Source: Mycteria americana (lineage: Eukaryota > Chordata > Aves > Ciconiiformes > Ciconiidae). From it: a DNA stretch of 64,000 bases. The notes below the pieces were generated by a model. The model saw only the letters and a program-made list of their open reading frames with translations. It was not told where the DNA came from and made no database searches. Where the stretch lies: assembly GCF_035582795.1 (NCBI RefSeq), contig NC_134368.1, positions 1,054,001 to 1,118,000 of the forward strand. Reading direction: 5' to 3'. Below are positions 9,335 to 20,477 of the stretch, piece by piece. The stretch's first letter is position 1. Each line of letters starts with the position of its first letter. Both the position numbers and the translations under genes were made by a program.

Positions 9335-9415
9335 GGGGGACGGGACGGGGACGGGGACGGGGACGGGGACAGGGCTAGGGCTGGGGCTGGGGCTGGGGCT
9401 GGGGCTGGGGGACAC
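9335..9415. repeat. Simple hexamer arrays (GGGGAC)n and (GGGGCT)n
   Basis: About five GGGGAC units are followed by about five GGGGCT units. The second resembles the GGGGCC-type hexamers that fold into G-quadruplexes. They lie just right of the AP5S1 promoter. Confidence 0.9.
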
Positions 9416-10835
9416 AGGATCACCGGGGGGGGGGGGGGGGTGACAGGGCCTGGGGGGGGGACAGGATCACCCAGGGGGACACAGGCCCAGCGTGAGGGCT
9501 GTCAGCCAGGCCGGGGGATGCCCCCCCCCCGGTCACCCTCCTGCCCCACGCACGACACGGGGAGGGGGGGGTCCCACCCTGACCCGCAGCCCCTGCCCCG
9601 TGTCCCCCCCGCGGTGGCTCCAGGAGCGCGGCCAAGCCCCCCCCCCCCCATGCCCCAGGTGGGGCCACGCTGCTGCCATCCCAGTGCACAGGGACAACGC
9701 AAAATGGGGGCAGCGTTTGTCCCTGCCCCAGCCCCCCCCGGGAAGCCCCCGTCACCCCAACCCTGTCCCCGTCACCCCAACCCTCTCCCTCGCCCCTCCA
9801 GCCCAGCCCGGCTGCGACCGGGGGGGCACCCACCCCCCGCAGCCCCCTTTGCGTTGCGGCACAGACCAGAGCGGGGGGGGCACAGGGGTTGTTTTCCCTG
9901 GTGAACGAGTTATTAACTGGGAACATTAAAAAAAAATATAATAACATGAAACCAAACACGGTGCGGGGACAGCCCCGGCCGAGGGAACGCTTCCCGCCCT
10001 CCCCAGCTCGCGGGGCCCCACGGGTGGGGGGTGAAGCCGCTCCTGCCCCCCCCCGAGGTAGCCACAGCTGGCCCGGGGGGAGATGGCAAACTACTTTAAA
10101 TAAGATGCTGGAGGGGGGGGGCAAAAAAAAACCAAACCCACCCCAACAAACCAACCAACCAAGGCAGGCAGGCAGCGACTACCCCAACACGGGGCACCCA
10201 CGGGGTGCCCACCCACGGGCCCCCCCCCAGCCGCAAAGGAGCTGTAAGTGCTTTTCTGCAACAGTTCTGCCAATTAACCCCACTCGGGGGGGGGGCCCAG
10301 CCCTCACTGAGGGTCTGCCCAGCTCTGTCCCCCCCCCCCCCCCCCCAGCAGGGCTCAGGAGTGGGGGGGGTGCTGCAGCCCCAAGGCTTTCCCAGGGTGC
10401 AAGGGGAAGGGGCTGAGCAACGGGTTGGGGGGCTCCCCCCTGAGCCCCATCTCCCTGCTGCTGGGGAGGGGAGGCAGCTCTGCCCCCCCCCCCCCCCCCC
10501 CAGGAAGGCTGAACGTGGCAGTGACTTAGGGGCTGGGGGGAGCAGTCCCAGGCATTCCTCCCCCTCCCCCCTACAGCCCCCATTTAGGGTAAAACCTAAC
10601 CCCCTTTTACCCTTTTTTAGGGTAAAAAAAAAAAAACACAAAAACGGGGGGGGGGCAAAACCACAACCATGCCCCCCCCACTGCTGCTGAGGTCAGCCAT
10701 GCTGTGCAGGGCACCCGGCAGAGGAGGGCGGGGGGGGGGGGCAGGTTTTTGGCCGGGAGATGTTGCCCGATGGCAGGCACGGGGCGGGTTGGGGGCTGCG
10801 GGGGTGTCGTGCCCCCCCCCCCCCCCCCGGCCCCC
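9416..10835. other. Non-coding DNA, probably CDC25B 3' UTR and downstream spacer
   Basis: No coding signal was found. Several poly-G/poly-C runs (about 10331-10347, 10488-10502, 10812-10829) and A-rich patches at 9928-9945 and 10624-10640 are present. The CDC25B stop is at 10836, so part of this should be its 3' UTR, but no AATAAA or ATTAAA on the minus strand was found. Confidence 0.5.
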
Positions 10836-13800
10836 TCAGAAGTTCTTGAAGCGGCTGTAGAGCTCCCGCTTGCTGCGCTCGCCCGCCCAGGTACGGCTCT
10901 TCAGGCGGAACTTGCGCAGGTCCTCCTTGAAGTCCTCGTGGTGCATGGGCCGGTAGTCCTGGGGCTCGCAGTGGCTCTGGGCACCCCCGGCCCCGTCAGT
11001 GCCCGCAGGGCCCCCGCTCACACCCCCCCCCCCTCCAGGGCACCCCAAACCCCCCGCCCCTGCAGGCACCGTCCTGCCCGAGGATGCTCGGAGCCAGACC
11101 CCTCCTTCCCCGCAGGACCGGGTTTGGGGAGGGGAGAGGGGGTTTCCCTCCCCCTCCTGCCAGGGACCCCCCCCTCCCACATGGCGGGGGGCTCACCTGA
11201 TACTGGGGGAAGAACTCCCGGTAGCCCCCCTTGAGGACGTAGAGCTCGGGGTAGTGGAGGTGGGGGTACTCGTTACAGGCTCGGTCCTTCTCCCTGACGA
11301 ACCGGCACCTGCGGGACAGGGATTGTCACCGAGGCAGGACCGGGGCGGGGGGGGCTCCAGCGGACCCCAGCGCCCACCCCCTGCCCCCCCCACTCACATC
11401 CTGGGTCCCCTCTCGGAGGAGAACTCGCAGTGGAAGATGACGATCACCCTCTTGCTGGCATCGAAGGGCACGATGGGCTTCTTCAGCAGGAACTCCTCCA
11501 CGTCCTGCTCCATGGGCAGGTTGACTGCGCCCTGGGGAGGGAGAGGAGGCACCTTCATCCCCCCCCTCCTCCCATTTCATCTCAATACGCTGCCCCCCCC
11601 CCCCGAGCATCCCCCCCATCTACATCCCCCTTCCTCCTTCCTGGGGCTCAGCCCCTTCGGGGAGCCTCAACCCTTCTGGGGGGGCTCAGCACCTTTGGGG
11701 GGGGCTCAGCCCCTCTGAGGTTTGATGGTTTGAGACCCCCCCCACCCCATCCATCCCCGAGGGGCACGGCGGCGGTTCTGACCTTGATGTGGCCTCCCTC
11801 GTACTCGTAGGGGTACCTGCAGTCCACGATCACGCAGCTCTCGATGAGGCTGCTGAACTGCCCCGTCAGCACTGCCACCATCTGCGGGGGGAGCCCGTCA
11901 CCGGGGGGGGGGGGACACGGGGAGGGGGGGGGGGGGTGGGTTTGGGGGAGAGGCTGCTGCTCGCTTACCATTTCGGGGGAAATGTACTTCAGGTCCTGGT
12001 GCTTCCCCTCCACCGTCTGCAGGAGGTAAGCCTGGAGCAGAGGTGGGGTGCCGGGTCAGGATCCGTCCCGGGGGGCTGTCACCCGCTTCCCCCACCCCCA
12101 CCCCCCCGACCTTGAGGTCTGCTCCCCCTGCTCCCACGGCCGTGGCACGGTGCCGGCACCGCGACCGGGCTCTTCACGTGCTCCGGGCTCTGCAGGCTGG
12201 GAAGTCACAGCCCCAAGTCCCCTCGTCCCCAAGGCGAGGGCCACCAGCTGGCTCTTGCACTGGTGCAGGGCCCCCGCCGACAGCCCCTCTGCTTTTGGGG
12301 GGGGGGGGGCAGCACCCCCAGGCCTGCGGCATCCCCACCTTGGAGAAGTCCCCGATGAGCTCCCGGTGGTCGTTGGCCAGCAGGTTCTCGATCTCCTCGT
12401 GGCAGAAGGACCGGGAGCGCAGCAGCCGCGCTTTCTGCGGAGACGCAAACCACGGACGCCCCGCCGGCGTCAGCGAGGGTGCCGGCAGAGCCGCGGCACG
12501 GGGCAGTCCTGCCGGGGACGGGCCGGACCGCGGCAAGGACGCCTCACCCCATCACCCACCGGCTCTGCCGCTGCCGCCTCCTCGCCGGGGGTACCGGCCA
12601 CGCTCCTCCGCCGCTTGGTTTTGACGGGGGTGTCCCTGTCCTGGGGCCGGTCTATCCGCTTCAGGATGGGCCTGATGACGCTGCTGGGCATGGAGGGCGA
12701 GCGGAAGAGCTGCCGGCACTTGCTGCGCTTCGCGGGACACTGTGCGGGGAGAGCCCGCGTTGCTGCCCGGGGGTCCGGCATCCCCCCCCGCCACCGTGAG
12801 GGCAAGGGGACAAGGGTCCCGCTCCGGTGGCCGCACACCGCCCAGGGTGAGCCCAAAGCCCCTGGGCTGGTGCTGCTCACCGACCAGCCCCTTCGCCAGG
12901 GACCCTCACACCCCCAGACCCCCCCCCCTTGGAGACCCCATCCACCCCCCCCGAGGCGCCCACGTACCGGCTCTGCCTCCTCCTTCCTCACCAGCGGTGC
13001 GGTCAGCAGGTTCTCCATCCCCTGCGGCACGTCGGCATCGCTCTGCCGGGGCGGCAGCCGGGAGGGGAGAGGCAGAGGAGAGAGTGGGGGGGGTCGAGTC
13101 CCGCCGGCCGCTTCCCAGCCCCCCCCGGGCAGGGATGGAGCCCGTGCCCAGGGTCCCTCCAGCCCCACAGCCCCCCCAGGTGGAGGAGCCCTCCCTACCT
13201 TCATCTCCTCCTCATCCAGGATCTCCATGAAGCCATCATCTTCCTCCTCAGACATGGAGGAGGTCAAGGAGCACCGGCGGAGTACGATGGGGCTCTCGCC
13301 CTCGGAGACGTTTTCCTTCTCGGGGGTGTCGAACTGGGGAGGACACAGCCCCACGGCTCAGGAGCGGGGCCAGCCCCACGCCAGCCCTGTTTGGAGACAG
13401 GGTGGCCCAACGCCCCCCCAGATCCCCATCCTGGGGTCTCCAGGGTAAACGTGGAGGTCGGAGCAGCAGGTCCCCGCTCAGCGGCCCCCGCAGCTGGAGC
13501 CCCCATCCCCGGACCCCCCCGGACCCCCCCCAGCCCCTCTCACCAGCAGGTCGGGTGCGGAGCTGGGTCTCTGGGCCAAGGCGTCCCTTCCCGCAGCCCC
13601 ATCGCCGGCGGGCAGCCGGCCGCGCTGGCCCGGCCTCTGCGGCTTCTTGAAGACAAACCCCTCCTGCGTCGGGGGGGGCACGGCGTTAGCGTCCCCCTGC
13701 CCCTTCCCCGGCCCCCCCCCCCCCCCCGGCCTCGCTGCCCCCCTCACCTTGTCCTCGGGCTCCCTCTGGCCCCTCTGCTCGCTGGCCCCGTGGCCGTTGA

Positions 13801-16800
13801 ACTCCCGGGAGTGGGAGATGTTCTTCAGGACCGGGCTGGCCCCCAGGAACTGCGGCTGTGGGGCAGGCGGGGGGTGAGAGGTGCCGCGCAGCCCCTGCCC
13901 TCCCCGGCTCCATCCTCCTCCTCCTCCGCTCAGCCCTGCAGAGCCCTCGGCACTTACCGGCAGCGAGTGGATCCTCCGGATAGGGAGCTTATTGCTGCAA
14001 GCAGCAGGGAAAGAAAAGGATGGAGTGAGAGGGAGCGTGCCGGACCGGCGGCGTCCCAGAGACCCCGTCCCCCCCCCCCCGTCCCCCCGCCGTGGGGCGA
14101 GACCTCCCCAGAGCTGTCACAGCTCCTAAAGTGCCCTCGGGCAGCGACTCCTCCAGGCACAAAGCAACACCCATGGCCTGATCCGGACCCCGGGAAGGGC
14201 ACGGGGACAGGCTGGCTTTTGGGGCTGGGCACGGGGACAGGCTGGGCACGGGGACAGGCTGGCTTTTGGGGCTGGGCACGGGGACAGGCTGGGCACGGGG
14301 ACAGGCTGGCTTTTGGGGCTGGGCACGGGGACAGGCTGGGCACGGGGACAGGCTGGCTTTCGGGTCTGCACGTGGGGACAGAGCCCCATCACTTACTTTT
14401 TGAGAATTCTCCCGGACTCCAGGATCGCTTTCTCAAAGCTGTGGGGAGAGGAGAGCTGGGGTTAGGGGGGGAGCGAGCGAGCCCTGTGCCCCAGCCCAGG
14501 CACCCCGGGGATGGGCAGCCCCAGCCCTTGCAGCGCTCCCACCCCCGGCAGGGGCCGGCAGCCCAGCAGCTGGAGCTTTCAGCCCCACAAAGGGTTAAAT
14601 CTCCATCTGGACACTGCTGCTTTCAGGCTGGAGACCCCAATCTGGGGCTGGGGGGGGGGGGGGGGGGGGGGGGCAGCACGCCGGGGTGGTCCGGGGCACC
14701 CCACTGACCTCGCTCCGCGCCCAGACAAAGCCGGCGGCAGGGCCCCACGCGGGGCGGCGGCGGCGCCCGCTCCCCACCTGTATGTAAATCCGCCCGCCGC
14801 GGGGACGCCGGGGCTGCTGGCCGGTGGCCATATGGCCCCGCCGAGGCAGGACGGGGACCGGCACGTCCCCCCCACGCCAGCCGAGCGCACCCAGCCCCAC
14901 GGCTGCCCCGGCCCCACCATCTGCCCCCGGTTACTCATTCACCCGGCACATCTGCCGGAGCCGGGCTCTGCCAACGGCCGGGGCCGGCGAAGCCACCGGC
15001 ACGGGGGGGGGTCTCGGGTGCGTCTCTCCAGGGTGGGGGGGGCAGAGCCCCTCACCCCTGCACGGGGCAGCACTGCAGAGCTTTGCACCCTGCACCCCCC
15101 AACCTGCGGGGCCCATGCAACAGCACCCCAAGGCTCCTCGGGGAGGGGGGGGGGGGGGGGTGTTGGGAGCCCAGGGTGGGTGCTCAGCACCCTCGCCCCG
15201 CTGCACGGCAAGGCAGCGAGCCGGCAACCAGCCGTCCCCGCCGGCGTAGCCCGGAAGAGGATTTGGCCCAGCCGCGGCAAGGCAGCACCGTGCGGGCTTC
15301 CTGCCTGCACCGCTGCCAGACCCCTGCCCGCACCCGCTGTGCCGAGCACCGGCGCTGACGGCCCCGCTCGCCCCACTGCAGGGTGGTTTCGCACCCCCCC
15401 CCCCCCCCCCCGAAGTAAATTTGGGGGGGCGGGGTGGGCACAGCCCCCCAGCAAGGCTGGGACAGGCTGAGACCGGGCCCCGCAGGCAGCCCGGGGAGGG
15501 CGAGGGGGTACTCACACTTCCTCCAGCGCCGTGGGGTCCTCCTGCGTGGGGGAGTCCAGCCCCACTCCTGCGGGGACAAGGGGCAGAGGTAGCACGGGGG
15601 GGGGGGGGGAATCGGGCCCCACCGGGGACGGAGCCGTGCCCTGCCCCAGACCCGCTCCGGCACGGCACCGGCACCGCTCCTGCGGGGTCCTTCGCAGGAT
15701 GCGGCCGGGCAGAGGAGCCCCCCACGTTCCCCACGGCTCCAGCCAACGCCGGGGAGGGGGCCGCGGCCGGCGGTACCCGCTGTGCGCTCGTGGGGGGCCC
15801 TCACCCAGCCCCCCCGGCGTGGCTGGGGGGCTGGCACCGACCCTGGGAGCACCCGTCCCGGCCAGGATGTCCCACGTCACCCCGGCCAGCGACCCCGCCG
15901 GGGTGGTCCCTGGCCGAGTCCCCGGGCAGCGGGGCCGGGGGGCTCTCGCCCATCGTCCCCCGCAGGGAAGGGGCCGCAGTCGGAAGCGCGGGGGAGGAAG
16001 TCCCGGTTTGAAGCCGGCGCGGGCCCAGCGCCCAGCTGGAGCCACTCGGAGCGGGGCCCCGGCTCCCACGTGCACCCCAAGAAGCCCCCGGCCGCAACCC
16101 CCTCCCTGCCTCCCCAGCCGCTCGGCCAGGCCCCCCCACCCCACACGCGGGGGCCCCCTGCCCACGCACCCTCCACCCCGCTCCAAGGAGACACCCCACC
16201 CCCCCCCAGCTCCCTCCTCCCAGGGCCGGGGGGGGCCGCAGCAGCGCCCACCACTCACCCGCATCCGAGGACTCGGAGGAGACGGAGCCCCGGGAGGAGC
16301 CGGCGGCCGCCGACCGCAGGGCCGGGCCGGGCCGGTGGCTCTGGGCGGGCGGCCCCGCCACCCGCCGCTTCGGGGTGTCCCAGTGGCTGCGGGCAGGGCG
16401 GAGGGGGGGTCAGCCCGTGGGGAGCCCGGTACCCGGGTGCCCCTCGCCCCTTCCCCGGGGGGGGGGGCGGGAGCGGCTGCAGGGGCCAAGGGAGGGGGGG
16501 GGACGCACACCAAAACGCCTTAACCCCCCCACCCCCCATGGCAGGGTGGCACCCCCGGGCTCAGCACAGGCTGCCCCGAGCCACGCGTGGGGCAGCCCGT
16601 GTCCCACAGCAGCCACGTCGTGGGGCAGCCCGTGTCCCCGGGGCCCATAGGAGCCACGCGTGGGGCAGCCCGCGTCCCCCATGTCCCCCCGGAGCCCGCA
16701 GGAGGAGCCACCCGTGTCCCCCCGGAGCCCGCGGGATGAGCCACCCGTGGGGCAGCCGTGTCCCCCGGAGCCCGCGGGAGCCACGCACGGGACAGCCCGT

Positions 16801-17048
16801 GTCCCCCAGGAGCCACGTCGCGGGGCAGCCCGCGCCCCCCGTGTCCCCAGCAGCCACGCGTGGGGCAGCCCGTGTCCCCCCGGAGCCCGCAGGAGGAGCC
16901 ACGCGTGGGGCCGCCCGCGCCCCCCAGCAGCCGCCCCGCGGCCCCCTCACCTGCCCAGCCCCGCCAGGCTGCCCATGTCCAGCGCCAGCGTGGTGACCGG
17001 CGACAGCCCCGCCCGCCCCGCCAGCCCCCGGCCGCCCCGCGCCGCCAT
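10836..17048 (-). CDS. CDC25B: M-phase inducer phosphatase 2 (CDC25B)
   Basis: Sixteen coding exons, all in matching phase, give 539 residues (human 539-580 by isoform): 17048-16951, 16386-16259, 15567-15516, 14438-14397, 13994-13958, 13855-13748, 13663-13544, 13333-13199, 13042-12968, 12739-12560, 12434-12339, 12031-11969, 11881-11783, 11531-11398, 11308-11197, 10976-10836. The C-terminal rhodanese-type domain carries IVDCRYPYE (Asp398) and the [11 protein letters not shown] loop (catalytic Cys446, Arg452). The N-terminal regulatory half has [10 protein letters not shown], a KEN triplet at 201-203, [11 protein letters not shown] (beta-TrCP-type degron region, 227-229), RSPSMP with Ser281 (14-3-3 site) and a basic KRRRS signal at 307-311. 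It dephosphorylates CDK1/cyclin B to start mitosis. It looks fully intact. The start is at the first ATG after the promoter, before LSPVTTL. Confidence 0.97.
14195..14372. repeat. Minisatellite in a CDC25B intron, compound 47-bp unit
   Basis: The 17-base block gggcacggggacaggct and the 13-base block ggcttttggggct alternate about three and a half times in the intron between coding exons 4 and 5. Confidence 0.9.
16560..16935. repeat. Minisatellite in CDC25B intron 1
   Basis: Units of about 40 bases combine gagccacgcgtggggcagcc, cgtgtcccc and cggagcccgcaggag. About nine units lie next to the donor of coding exon 1 (16950). ACGCGT palindromes recur in each unit and give evenly spaced CpG sites. 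Confidence 0.9.
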
Positions 17049-17200
17049 GGCCGCGCAGCGCGGGGAGAAGCCGGCCCGGAGCCGGGTTTAAGCGGGGTTC
17101 GGACGGACGGACGGACGGGCTCTCCCTGCCGCCGTGCCGGGCCGTGCCCGCTCCCGTCTCCGGTTGGGGGGGGCCCAGCCGGCGCGCGCCGCCGCCGCCC

Positions 17201-17215
17201 CTATTTATATTCGAA
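17201..17215 (-). promoter_or_regulatory. CDC25B: CDC25B TATA box (TATAAATAG) with adjacent TTCGAA (CHR-type) element
   Basis: On the minus strand the order is TTCGAA (17215-17210) and then TATAAATAG (17209-17201), followed by GGGGCGGCGG. The TATA box lies about 155 bases upstream of the ATG, so transcription would start near 17170 with a 5' UTR of about 120 bases. TTCGAA fits the TTYGAA cell-cycle homology region bound by DREAM and B-MYB/FOXM1 complexes in G2/M genes. Assignment as active sites is inference. Confidence 0.65.
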
Positions 17216-17309
17216 AAATAACAGGGAGCGGCGCGGCGGGAGCCGAGGGGCGGGCACGGGCGGGGGGGCAGGGCCACGGCCCGGCCCGGGGGGGCAGGGC
17301 CCGGGGGGG

Positions 17310-18011
17310 GCATGGCCCAAAGTGGGGGCAGGGCACGGGGGGGGGGGGGCACAGATGGGGGGGGGGACATGGCTGGGGGGTGCGGGGGGGCATGGCCCAA
17401 AGTGGGGACAGGGCACGGGGGACATGGCTGGGGTGGGGGGACATGGTCGGGGGGGGGGCATGGCTGGGGGGGGACACAGATGGGGTGGGGGGACATGGCT
17501 GGGGGGTGCGGGGGGGCATGGCCCCAAAGTGGGGACAGGGCACGGGGGGCATGGCTGGGGGGGGGACGGGACATGGCTGGGGGGGACACAGCTGGGGTAG
17601 GGGGACATGGCCCCAAAGTGGGGGCAGGGCACGGGGGGGCACGGCCAGTGTGGTACAAGGGGGCAGGGGGGGCTGCGGGGGGGGGTGCGTGGCCGGGGGC
17701 ATGGGGGGGACAGAGGGACATGGGGGGGGGGTGTGGAGGGGTGCGTGGCTGAGGGGACATGGGGGGGACGTGGCCGGGGGGGGGACATGGAGGGGGGCAT
17801 GTCTGGGAGGGGACATGGAGGGGGGCATGGCTGGGGTTGGGGGGACATGGGGGGTGCACGTGGTTGGGGCGCGCAGGGGGGGGCTGGGGGGGCGAGGGGC
17901 GGGTGTGCGAGGGCGGACGCAGTCGGGTGCCTGTGGGCGATGGTGCGGCCCTGGGGGGGGGGTCCCGGTGTTGGGACACGGGCCCCTCCTGGCCCCCCCT
18001 GCCCCCAGCCA
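17310..18011 (+). repeat. Left arm of a roughly 700-bp inverted repeat
   Basis: The outer part is a G-rich minisatellite (gggggacatggctgggg units). The inner 110 bases or so (about 17890-18000) are non-repetitive and reappear almost perfectly in reverse complement at 18855-18970. Matched landmarks: gtgcacgtggttgggg at 17854 pairs with ccccaaccacgtgcac at 18978, ggtcccggtgttggga at 17961 pairs with tcccaacaccgggacc at about 18878, and tggtacaagggggcag at about 17650 pairs with ctgcccccttgtacca at about 19357. Confidence 0.9.
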
Positions 18012-18842
18012 CGTGCCAGCTCCAGGGCCCGGAGCGGGTGCTGGGGGGTGCTGGGGGGTGCTGGGCTCAGCCCCAGTGCGAGCTGGGGTCAGACTGGGAG
18101 CCAGCCCCGCGCTGGGAAGGGAAGGGGCCACGCTGCCCCCCCCCCCCCCCCCCCCCCCAGCCCCAGAAAAAGCCGGAAAATCAAAATACCCCTCCCCACA
18201 GGGCCCAGCTCCCCGGCCCGCAGGGACCGGGGCCACCGCACGGCTGCCCCTCGCCCCCTGTTCCCCCGGGGGTCCCGGCTGGGTGCCCCCCACCCCTCCC
18301 GGCTTTGACACCCGCCGGTGCCACACGCCACGTGCCACCGGGCCACGGTGCTGCCTGAAACCCAAACCTGCTGCCCTGGTCCCCCCCGCCCCAGGCATGG
18401 ACCACCGTCCGTCTGTCTGTCCGTCTGTCCGTCTGCCTGGGGCGGGGGTCTCCAGCCCGGCCGGGGGCTTTCTGATGGAAAGCTGGGCGGGAATGCGGCG
18501 GGCGGCTGCGGCCTGGGTGGCCGTCCCGCTCTGTCATCCATTGTCCCCAGCCCCATTCTTTCCTTTCAGAGGGGAAAAGAAAAGAGGAGGGGGTGGCCGG
18601 CGTGGAGACCCCCTCCCCAGCCGGGGCAGGGGCAGGCGAGGGGGCGGCTCTCCCGGCCGGGGGGCTTTCGGCCCCGCTGGCTCCGGTGACACCCCCGTAC
18701 CGGCCAGATCCCGCTCTCCCGGCGCGAGCGCGGGGCACGGGGGTCCCGCATCCCCCCCCCCCAAGGGACACCAGGCACGTCCCAGCACATCCCAGCGCAG
18801 CAGCGGGGCTGGGGATCGGGGCTGGGGGTCCCCGGGGTGTGG

Positions 18843-19552
18843 GGCTGGAGGAGCAGGGGGGGCCAGGAGGGGCCCGTGTCCCAACACCGGGACCCCCCCC
18901 AGGGCCGCACCATCGCCCACAGGCACCCGACTGCGTCCGCCCTCGCACACCCGCCCCTCGACCCCCCAGCTGTGCGCCCCCAACCACGTGCACCCCCCAT
19001 GTCCCCCCCACCCCAGCCATGTCCCCCCCATGTCCCCCCCACCCCAGCCATGCCCCCCTCCATGTCCCCTCCCAGCCATGTCCCCCCCATGTCCCCCCCA
19101 CCCCAGCCATGTCCCCCCCATGTCCCCCCCAGCCATGCACCCCCCATGTCCCCCCCACCCCAGCCCTGCACCCCCCCATGTCCCCACAGGCATTGCCCCC
19201 CTCCATGTTCCCCCAGCCATGCCCCCCTCCATGTCCCCCCCCCGGCCACGTCCCCCCCATGTCCCCTCAGCCACGCACCCCTCCACACCCCCCCATGTCC
19301 CTCTGTCCCCCCCATGCTCCCGGCCACGCACCCCCCCCCACAGCCCCCCCGGCCTGCCTGCCCCCTTGTACCACACTGGCCGTGCCCCCCCGTGCCCTGC
19401 CCCCACTTTGGGGGGTGCCCCACCCCCCAGCCATGACCCCCCCGGCTGTGCCCCCCCCGTGCCCTGCCCCCACTTTGGGGGGTGACCCCCGCACCCCCCA
19501 GCCATGACCCCCCCGGCTGTGCCCCCCCCGTGCCCTGCCCCCACTTTGGGGG
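18843..19552 (-). repeat. Right arm of the inverted repeat
   Basis: It is the reverse complement of 17310-18011, with C-rich minisatellite units (ccatgtcccccccaccccag). Arms differ mainly in the number of tandem units. The spacer between the arms is about 830 bases of GC-rich DNA with a poly-C run near 18136-18160 and shows no gene. Confidence 0.9.
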
Positions 19553-20256
19553 TGCCCCCCCCCCCGGGTGGCTGCGGGATGTCCTGCCTGACCACCAAGG
19601 GCTTTAATTGCTTCCAGCCACAGGAGGCTGGGCTGGGGGGCTCCCGGGGGGGCTGCGGAGCCCCCTTTGCCCGCGGCAGGACCCGCACAAGCCCCGTCGG
19701 CTCCTCTCCGTGGCGGGATGCAGGGGTGGCCCCCCCCAGAGCCCCCCCCCACCTCCCCGGGGTGCGGCTGCCTGCCCTGGTGCAGGGGCTCGGGGCCGGG
19801 CACGGCGTGGGGTGGGGGGCTTCAGGGGCTGGGGGGGGCTGGCTCACTGTAATGGCCGCACAGCAAGAGCTGCCATCAAGATCACTCTAATTAACGAGGA
19901 CGGGGTGGGGTGGGGTGGGGTGGGGGGGCTGCTCCCCCCGGCCCCAGAGCCGCAGCCCCACGGCGTCCCACACCCTCCCCCCCCGGGCAGCTGCAGCGTC
20001 CCACCGCCTCCCCGAGCCCCTCACCCAGCGTGGGACCCCCACCCGGGGGACGAGCTCGCCCCCGCCGCAGGAAATATTCCCCCGGCATCCCCTTTTCCCT
20101 CCGCTTTCCCTCCCAGCCTGGCCCTTCTGCGTGGGGATTTGCACCAAAACCGCCGCCATCTGCCACGCGAGCTTTCGCCGGGCCACGGAAAACCCGTTTT
20201 CCGCCCCAAGAGGATTTCATGGCAAAGCATGCCCACGCGGCGGGGTTTTCCCCAAA

Positions 20257-20306
20257 TTCTTTATATTGGAATATAAAGAATATTCACTCCGTATATTCTT
20301 TATATT
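20257..20306. repeat. AT-rich triple palindrome
   Basis: Three copies of an 11-14 base word alternate in orientation: ttctttatatt (20257-20267), aatataaagaatat (20270-20283) and atattctttatatt (20293-20306). The last two pair perfectly over 14 bases around a 9-base loop. The first two form an 11-base-arm palindrome with only GG between. It is isolated in GC-rich DNA and is not explained by any gene. Confidence 0.9.
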
Positions 20307-20448
20307 TATATTATACGGGGCGGCCGCGGCAGGACCCCGGTGCTCTCGGCGCTGGCACCGGCGCTGGGGTGATGCAGGGAAGCGGGAGCCTTGTATGGGT
20401 GCTGGCCCCATGGGATCCGTGGGGCAGAGTCGGCCTCGGCCCCACGCG

Positions 20449-20477
20449 TGGCGTGGCGTGGCGTGGCGTGGCGTGGT
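20449..20477. repeat. (TGGCG)n pentamer array
   Basis: About five pure copies of TGGCG are followed by TGGTGGC. It is a short simple repeat with one CpG per unit. Confidence 0.9.

Noticed and set aside
10584-10600. TTAGGG and CCTAAC words, considered as interstitial telomere repeat
   Set aside because: Single copies only, not tandem.
17134-19485. 783-codon frame across the CDC25B upstream region, considered as a CENPB candidate
   Set aside because: The content is Gly/His/Pro minisatellite translation from the inverted repeat. No HTH or DDE motifs were found.
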